Origin: Sulfurihydrogenibium sp.
GTDB lineage: Bacteria > Aquificota > Aquificia > Aquificales > Hydrogenothermaceae
Assembly (NCBI RefSeq): GCF_027448985.1
Contig: NZ_DAIDMN010000002.1
Span: 1-48,249, forward strand
Direction of reading: 5' to 3'
Length of the DNA stretch: 48,249 nucleotides
The translations under genes and the position numbers were made by a program. This document shows, piece after piece, positions 42,764-48,249 of this stretch. Positions within the stretch are counted from its first letter, which is position 1; every line of letters begins with the position of its first letter. The notes below the pieces were generated by a model that was not told the origin of the DNA, made no database searches, and saw nothing but the letters and a program-made list of their open reading frames with translations.

Positions 42764-43081
42764 ATGAAAAAACTGTTGATATTAAGTCTTACAGCTTTAT
42801 CTATAAGCTTTGTAAAAGCAGAAGAAAAAGATATTTACAAAATAGATTTACCATACTACAACTGGCAGATGAAAGAAGGAAAATATAAAGATGTGTTTGA
42901 ACAAAACTGTTTAATGTGTCATTCTCCAGGATACATCTTTGGACAAGCGAAAGGAAAATCCGGAAAAGACATGTGGAGAACAGTTGTTTACCAGATGATA
43001 GACGAATTTAAAGCTCCAATTTCCAAGGAGAACGCTGAGAAGATTATCCAGTATTTAAATGAAAATTACACTAACAAATAA
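42764..43081 (+). CDS. Monoheme c-type cytochrome, likely partner of the sulfite dehydrogenase
   Basis: Signal peptide, single CLMCH heme motif, 'GKDMWRTVVYQMIDEFKAPISKENAEKIIQYL'. Directly downstream of the SoxC-like gene. Confidence 0.85.
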   Translation: MKKLLILSLTALSISFVKAEEKDIYKIDLPYYNWQMKEGKYKDVFEQNCLMCHSPGYIFGQAKGKSGKDMWRTVVYQMIDEFKAPISKENAEKIIQYLNENYTNK

Positions 43082-43086
43082 AAAGC

Positions 43087-43112
43087 AGAGTCCCGCAGGG
43101 GACTCTTTTTTC
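43087..43112. terminator. Rho-independent terminator
   Basis: AGAGTCCC-GCAG-GGGACTCT (43087-43106), followed by TTTTTTCT. Confidence 0.85.
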
Positions 43113-43113
43113 T

Positions 43114-44718
43114 CTACTCTATTGTTTGAACCCATTTTCTAAGTAGTTTTCCGTTGTACCAAAGGTTTAGAACCGGATTCTCAACAGAAGAAGCAGTCAG
43201 TACAACATCTTCAGAAGTAAACAACACAGAAACAGCTACAGCAGGCAAGTTTGTTATCGTGTAGAGTTTATTTCCATCAAAAGACAACACATCAACCGTT
43301 TTATCTGCCTTTGATAATGCCACTTTACTGTTGGATGGTGATAAGTTAGCAGAAAGTATAGCAGAAGATGAAGAGAAAGTTTTCACAGCTGATAAATCAT
43401 TTATGTTTAAAACTTTTGCAGTTTTATCGTTAGATGCTGTTATTAAGTACTTTCCATCTTTTGATATTTGAATGTCGTTTATTCTTCCGTTATGAACCGG
43501 ATTTGTAGAAACAACAGAGTCCGAAGTTGTATCGTAAACCATCAACTTTCCACTTTCTAAGCCTATGTATATCTTATTTAAATACCCTTTTACAACGGAT
43601 ATACTTTCACCGATGGATACATCTTTAATCTTATTTCCGGATTTAGCATCTATTATAAAGCCTTTTCCATCTTTTCCAAAAAGATAAACACTACCGCCAT
43701 TTTTTCCAAAAGCCATATAAGATACATTAGCATCGTAAAGTTTATTCAAAACAACCATAGATGTTGAGTTATCCCAAACCAACACTTTAACAGGATTTTT
43801 CATATCCTTATATTTATAAGCTAAAGCTTTTATTGGTTTTAATCCGGTTGTGTACTTTCCATCATCAGAAACGGCAAAAGTGGTAAATTTATCAAAGTTT
43901 CTTATATCATCAGGGTCCCATAAAGAAACGTGAGGTTTTAAATCACTCAAATCCCAAAAGTATATTCCGGCTTTTCCAAGAGAAACAAAATGTTTATAAT
44001 CTTTTGTTATTGCAAGAGGACCGTAAGCTTGAACGGGAGGAAGCTGAACATCTTCCAGAGTGTACTTGACATTAAACTCATCACCTTTTTTAAACTTTAA
44101 AGTAAAAGAATCCTTGTAAACGTCTTTTTCTACAGTTATTTTATGAACTCCTTCGTCCAGCTCAACCGTTGCAGGGATAGTTTCCAACTTTTTATCATCT
44201 ACGTAAACAACTGCATCTTTTGGCTCTGTATCTAAGTGAACAACTGCCTTTTGAAGATTCACATTTAAAGTTGTAGTTTTACCGTACTCAATAACAACCT
44301 TTCTGGAAGTTCCTACATTACCAAGCTTAAAAATTATAAGATGTTTTCCTACATCAAGGTAATCTTTAAATGGTGTAGTACCAAGGTAGTTTCTACCTTC
44401 CATAACAATGGCACCTTGTGGAATGGTGTTTGCTTCAAGAATACCTTTTGGTCTTGGTTTAAATGACAGCTCCGTTGTTTTATCGTAGTAAACCCAAACA
44501 CCAGTTTGTCTATCTCTATCAAATTCAGACGTTGCTACTTCTACATTGTACTTTCCTTCTTTCAACTCAATTTCCAAAGGAGTTTTTCCAACCAGCTTAC
44601 CGTTAATGTAAACATCTGCTCCAGGGGGCTCTTTTATTGAGAGTTTTCCCTTTCCTTCACAGGAAAAAAGAAAAACCGAAAAAAAAGCTACTAAAATGAC
44701 GGAAAAAAACTTTCTCAT
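43114..44718 (-). CDS. Lipoprotein with three PEGA domains and a WD40-like beta-propeller
   Basis: Lipobox 'FFSVFLFSCEGKG'. PEGA units 'PPGADVYINGKLVGKTPLEIELKEGKYNVEV', 'PQGAIVMEGRNYLGTTPFKDYLDVGKHLIIF', 'PKDAVVYVDDKKLETIPATVELDEGVHKITVEK'. 'NDIQISKDGKYLITASNDKTAKVLNIND' WD40-like. Confidence 0.85.
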   Translation of the reverse strand: MRKFFSVILVAFFSVFLFSCEGKGKLSIKEPPGADVYINGKLVGKTPLEIELKEGKYNVEVATSEFDRDRQTGVWVYYDKTTELSFKPRPKGILEANTIPQGAIVMEGRNYLGTTPFKDYLDVGKHLIIFKLGNVGTSRKVVIEYGKTTTLNVNLQKAVVHLDTEPKDAVVYVDDKKLETIPATVELDEGVHKITVEKDVYKDSFTLKFKKGDEFNVKYTLEDVQLPPVQAYGPLAITKDYKHFVSLGKAGIYFWDLSDLKPHVSLWDPDDIRNFDKFTTFAVSDDGKYTTGLKPIKALAYKYKDMKNPVKVLVWDNSTSMVVLNKLYDANVSYMAFGKNGGSVYLFGKDGKGFIIDAKSGNKIKDVSIGESISVVKGYLNKIYIGLESGKLMVYDTTSDSVVSTNPVHNGRINDIQISKDGKYLITASNDKTAKVLNINDLSAVKTFSSSSAILSANLSPSNSKVALSKADKTVDVLSFDGNKLYTITNLPAVAVSVLFTSEDVVLTASSVENPVLNLWYNGKLLRKWVQTIE

Positions 44719-44735
44719 ACCACACCTCTCATATA

Positions 44736-44751
44736 GTTAGTATTTACTAAC
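44736..44751. promoter_or_regulatory. Perfect 16-bp palindromic operator candidate
   Basis: GTTAGTA-TT-TACTAAC in the divergent intergenic region, just downstream of a minus-strand TATAAT (44760-44755). Confidence 0.45.
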
Positions 44752-44817
44752 ATTATTATAAAACAAATTTTTGATTTTTATCATAAAATATTGTAAACCA
44801 ACAGATAGGGGGAAAAG

Positions 44818-46164
44818 ATGTTAAAGATAGACTATACAAACGTAATGGCAGAATTAATCGGTGAAAAGGATGGAATACTTTTTCAAGAGTTTGAAGAGTA
44901 CAAATTCATCGTAGAAGAAATCCATGAAAAAATTCAAAGAGAGAGGGAAAACAGTTTTTACTTTACACAACTGCCTTACCAGGATACAAAGGAAATAAAG
45001 GCTATTGCAAAAGAAATAAGGGAAAATTTTGATTACTTCGTAGTTATAGGAATTGGTGGCTCAGCTCTTGGGAATCAGATGCTTCAAGAAGCTATCAACG
45101 GATTTAACTACAACAACTTTGAATTTCCAAAGTTTTATATCATGGATAACGTTGACCCAGAAAAATTTGGTAACATTCTTGATTTAATAGATGTTAAAAA
45201 AACTATGTTTAACGTAATAACAAAATCTGGCTCAACGGTAGAAACCATGGCAAACTTTGCCATCATTTATACGACCCTAAAAGAACTTCTTGGGGAGAAT
45301 TACAAAAATCATTTTATCTTTACCACGGACCCAGAAAAAGGCTTTTTAAGAAAGTTTGGTCAAAAAGAAGGAATAAAAACTTTGGATATTCCACCGCAGG
45401 TCGGAGGAAGATTTTCAGTTTTAACAGCAGTAGGACTACTCTCAGCGGCAGTATGTAATATAGACATAGACAGCCTTTTGGAAGGGGCAAAAAGTGCGGA
45501 TAAAATATGTAGTGAAAACTCTAATGTGTTAGAAAATCCGGCTTACCTCATAGGACTTATTCATTACATAGTTTCCCAAAAGAAAGGAAAATCCATATCC
45601 GTTATGATGCCATACTTTGAAAGATTATCTTCATTTGTAGATTGGTACAGACAGTTGTGGGCAGAAAGTCTTGGTAAAGAAGGTTTTGGACAAACACCTT
45701 TAAAAGCCATTGGTAGTATAGACCAACACTCTCAGATACAGTTATTTAGAGAAGGACCTAAAGATAAGATAATTACATTTATAAAAGTTGAAAACTCTTT
45801 AAGGGACTTTAAAATACCTTCTGATATACCAGACGATATTTCCTATCTATCCGGATACACACTAAAAGAGATTCTTGACATTGAACTACTTGGTACAAGA
45901 GCAGCTTTAACAAAAAGTAAAGTACCAAACCTTACAATAACGATAGATGAGCTAAATCCATACAACCTTGGTATGCTTATCTACATATACGAACTTGCAA
46001 CCGGATTTACCGGATACCTATACAAAATAAATCCTTTTGACCAACCAGCGGTTGAAGAAGGTAAAAACTTTGCCTACGGCTTAATGGGAAGAAAAGGTTA
46101 CGAAGATAAATTAAAAGAATTTGAAAATCTTGACAAAGAAAAGTATACCTTAAAGGTAGAATAA
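44818..46164 (+). CDS. pgi: Glucose-6-phosphate isomerase
   Basis: 'VVIGIGGSALGNQMLQEAI', 'NVITKSGSTVETMANFAIIYTTLKE', 'VGGRFSVLTAVGLLSAAV', 'AESLGKEGFGQTPLKAIGSIDQHSQIQLFREGP'. Confidence 0.96.
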   Translation: MLKIDYTNVMAELIGEKDGILFQEFEEYKFIVEEIHEKIQRERENSFYFTQLPYQDTKEIKAIAKEIRENFDYFVVIGIGGSALGNQMLQEAINGFNYNNFEFPKFYIMDNVDPEKFGNILDLIDVKKTMFNVITKSGSTVETMANFAIIYTTLKELLGENYKNHFIFTTDPEKGFLRKFGQKEGIKTLDIPPQVGGRFSVLTAVGLLSAAVCNIDIDSLLEGAKSADKICSENSNVLENPAYLIGLIHYIVSQKKGKSISVMMPYFERLSSFVDWYRQLWAESLGKEGFGQTPLKAIGSIDQHSQIQLFREGPKDKIITFIKVENSLRDFKIPSDIPDDISYLSGYTLKEILDIELLGTRAALTKSKVPNLTITIDELNPYNLGMLIYIYELATGFTGYLYKINPFDQPAVEEGKNFAYGLMGRKGYEDKLKEFENLDKEKYTLKVE

Positions 46165-46166
46165 CT

Positions 46167-46211
46167 TTTGAATTTTTCGTTTTTAGATTATAATAATTTC
46201 AAAACGAAAAA
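46167..46211 (+). promoter_or_regulatory. Promoter with flanking inverted repeat for the ATPase-Sir2 pair
   Basis: TTTGAA (46167-46172)-N16-TATAAT (46189-46194). Inverted repeat TTTTTCGTTTT (46173-46183) / AAAACGAAAAA (46201-46211). Confidence 0.55.
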
Positions 46212-46223
46212 AAAGGAAAACTT

Positions 46224-47597
46224 ATGAGATTTATAAACAGAGAGAGCGAACTTCAAACTCTTGAAAAAGAGTACAGAAAAAAAGGCTCTTCTTTTGTTGT
46301 AATATACGGAAGAAGAAGAACAGGGAAAACAACCCTTATTGAAAAGTTTATAGAAAACAAAAAATCAATATACTTCTTAGCAGATTTACAAAGTGAGAAA
46401 CTACAACTTGATAGATTTAAAAATATAGTTTCAGACAGCCTAAAAGACGACTTATTAAAATCTCTACAAATAAACGATTGGGAAACTTTATTTAAGTATA
46501 TATTCCAAAAAGAGTATGAAGAAAAAATAATAATAGTGATAGATGAATTTCAGTACCTTGCAAAAGTAAACAAAGCCATACCTTCTATTTTTCAAAGTAT
46601 ATGGGATACGGTTCTCAAAAATAAAGATGTAATGTTTATCATTTCAGGTTCACTGATAAGTCTTATGTATGATATAGCTTTAAACTATTCCAGTCCACTG
46701 TACGGCAGAAGAACTTCTCAAATAAGACTTCAGCCAATGAACTTTTTTAATTTTAAAAAATTCTTTAATTTAAATGACAATGATAAACTTCTTCAGTTTT
46801 ATAGTGTAATTGGTGGAATACCAAAGTACATTGAGTTTATAGATGAAAACAAAGATATTTTTGAAAATATAAAAGAATCTATCCTTTACAAGAACAGTTT
46901 CCTTTACGAAGAACCAAAATTTATCCTAAAAGATGAAGTTAGAGACCCTGTTACCTACTTTTCAATACTACAGGTAATTTCACAAGGAGAACATAAAATT
47001 GGAAAAATAGCTTCAAAAGTTGGTATGGAAACGAAAAATTTAACATCTTTCATAGAAAAACTAATAGAACTTGAAATAATAAAACGAGAAATACCTATAA
47101 CGGAAGAAAACCCAAATAAGAGTAAAAAGGGACTTTACTTTATAAAAGATAACTTTTTCAATTTCTGGTTTAGATACGTTTTTCCATATCAAAGTTATTT
47201 AGAAACAGAAAGATACGACTTTGTCATCAACAAAATAAAAACAGAGTTTAGACATTACGTTTCCTCAATATTTGAAGATGTTTCAAAAGATTTCTTGATA
47301 CAAAATTTAGATTTACCCTTTTCTATTAAAAGAATAGGTAAATGGTGGGATAAAGATACAGAAATAGATGTAGTTGCTTTAGGAGAAAAGGAGATACTGT
47401 TTGGTGAGTGTAAATACTGGGACAGTCCTGTTGGTTTAAATGTTTTAGAGGATTTAAAAGTTAAATCAGAACAAGTAGGTTACAAAGAAAAAGATGAATA
47501 CTTTGCAATTTTTTCAAGGAGAGGATTTACACAAGATTTGATAAATTTTAGTAAAAAGAATAAAAATATTTTTCTCTTCAGCTTGGAGGAGTTTTGA
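46224..47597 (+). CDS. Archaeal-type ATPase with C-terminal DUF234 (PD-(D/E)XK nuclease-like) domain
   Basis: 'FINRESELQTLEKEYRKKGSSFVVIYGRRRTGKTTLIEKFIENKKSIYFLADLQSE' (Walker A), 'IIVIDEFQYLAK' (Walker B), winged-helix-like middle, C-terminal 'EIDVVALGEKEILFGECKYWDSPVG'. Confidence 0.88.
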   Translation: MRFINRESELQTLEKEYRKKGSSFVVIYGRRRTGKTTLIEKFIENKKSIYFLADLQSEKLQLDRFKNIVSDSLKDDLLKSLQINDWETLFKYIFQKEYEEKIIIVIDEFQYLAKVNKAIPSIFQSIWDTVLKNKDVMFIISGSLISLMYDIALNYSSPLYGRRTSQIRLQPMNFFNFKKFFNLNDNDKLLQFYSVIGGIPKYIEFIDENKDIFENIKESILYKNSFLYEEPKFILKDEVRDPVTYFSILQVISQGEHKIGKIASKVGMETKNLTSFIEKLIELEIIKREIPITEENPNKSKKGLYFIKDNFFNFWFRYVFPYQSYLETERYDFVINKIKTEFRHYVSSIFEDVSKDFLIQNLDLPFSIKRIGKWWDKDTEIDVVALGEKEILFGECKYWDSPVGLNVLEDLKVKSEQVGYKEKDEYFAIFSRRGFTQDLINFSKKNKNIFLFSLEEF

Positions 47598-48249
47598 TGG
47601 ACAATATAGAAAAAGCAAAAAGGGTTATACAAGAGGCGGAAAGTGTTTTGATAACAGCCGGAGCTGGAATGGGAGTAGATTCTGGACTTCCGGATTTTAG
47701 AGGAAGAGAAGGGTTTTGGAAAGCTTACCCTTACGCAAAAAAACTTGGACTTAACTTTCAAGATTTAGCAAATCCAAGATGGTTTATAGAAAATCCTAAA
47801 TTAGCATGGGCATTTTATGGTCACAGATTGAATCTTTACAGAAATACAAAACCTCACGAAGGATTTTATCTGTTAAAAAAGTTGGTAGAAAGTAAAAACA
47901 ACGACTACTTTGTATTTACTTCTAATGTAGATGGACAGTTTCAAAAAGCCGGTTTTGATGAAAAAAACATAGTTGAAATTCACGGAAGTATCCACCATTT
48001 ACAGTGTATATTACCTTGCTGTGATGATATCTGGTCAGCGGAAGAAGTAGAAGTAAAAGTTGATATGGATAGTTTTACAGCGTTAGAACCTTTACCTGTG
48101 TGTAAAAACTGTGGAAGAATCGCAAGACCTAACATCTTGATGTTTGGAGATTTTAGCTGGATACCAACAAGAACGGAAAGTCAGGAGTTTAGATATAGCA
48201 TTTGGTTAGAAAAAGTGGTGAGTAAAAGTAAAGTACCAAACCTTACAAT
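47597..48249 (+). CDS. Sir2 family NAD-dependent protein deacetylase (3' truncated; last ~9 codons suspect)
   Basis: ATG overlaps the upstream stop (TGATG). 'VLITAGAGMGVDSGLPDFRGREGFWKAYP', 'FTSNVDGQFQKAGFDEKNIVEIHGSIHHLQC', Zn cysteines 'CILPCC..CKNCG', 'RPNILMFGD'. Confidence 0.92.
   Translation, partial: MDNIEKAKRVIQEAESVLITAGAGMGVDSGLPDFRGREGFWKAYPYAKKLGLNFQDLANPRWFIENPKLAWAFYGHRLNLYRNTKPHEGFYLLKKLVESKNNDYFVFTSNVDGQFQKAGFDEKNIVEIHGSIHHLQCILPCCDDIWSAEEVEVKVDMDSFTALEPLPVCKNCGRIARPNILMFGDFSWIPTRTESQEFRYSIWLEKVVSKSKVPNLT

Noticed and set aside
45913-45938. 26-bp repeat as a recombination or mobile-element site
   Set aside because: It occurs only inside pgi and at the very window edge, with no terminal repeats or transposase; assembly artefact is simpler.
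46173-46211. TTTTTCGTTTT/AAAACGAAAAA as a terminator for pgi
   Set aside because: The stem is nearly all A/T with a 17-nt loop containing TATAAT; an operator/promoter reading fits better.

Overview
This 48.2-kb, AT-rich, gene-dense window looks like a chromosomal segment of a thermophilic bacterium. Gene content and protein style suggest Aquificota/Hydrogenothermaceae, but that is inference and was not searched. I call two structural RNAs: rnpB (RNase P RNA, about 219-567) and one-piece ssrA (tmRNA, about 14821-15168). Roughly 40 protein genes are mostly housekeeping: mutS, gpsA, panC, gmhA, typA, amt, glnB-glnA, tig-clpP-clpX-engB-trpA-hisH, speD, kdsA, rlmD-like and pgi. There is also a CusCBA-like heavy-metal RND operon, a MoxR/DUF58/transglutaminase operon, a SoxC-like sulfite dehydrogenase plus cytochrome pair, a sigma-54 activator, and a terminal ATPase/DUF234-Sir2 pair. 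I saw no CRISPR array, transposon, prophage or tRNA. Main points for a second look: (a) strong apparent over-representation of the palindrome TCCGGA/AATCCGGATT in all three codon phases; (b) an ATPase-nuclease-like gene translationally coupled to a Sir2 gene, behind a promoter whose -10 is flanked by an 11-bp inverted repeat; (c) a 29-codon out-of-frame upstream ORF with its own Shine-Dalgarno, overlapping the speD start; (d) a near-consensus sigma-54 promoter for amt that implies a TTG start downstream of the ORF call; (e) a 26-bp exact match between the last bases of the window and the interior of pgi, suggesting a chimeric contig end. Counts quoted here were made by eye and are approximate.
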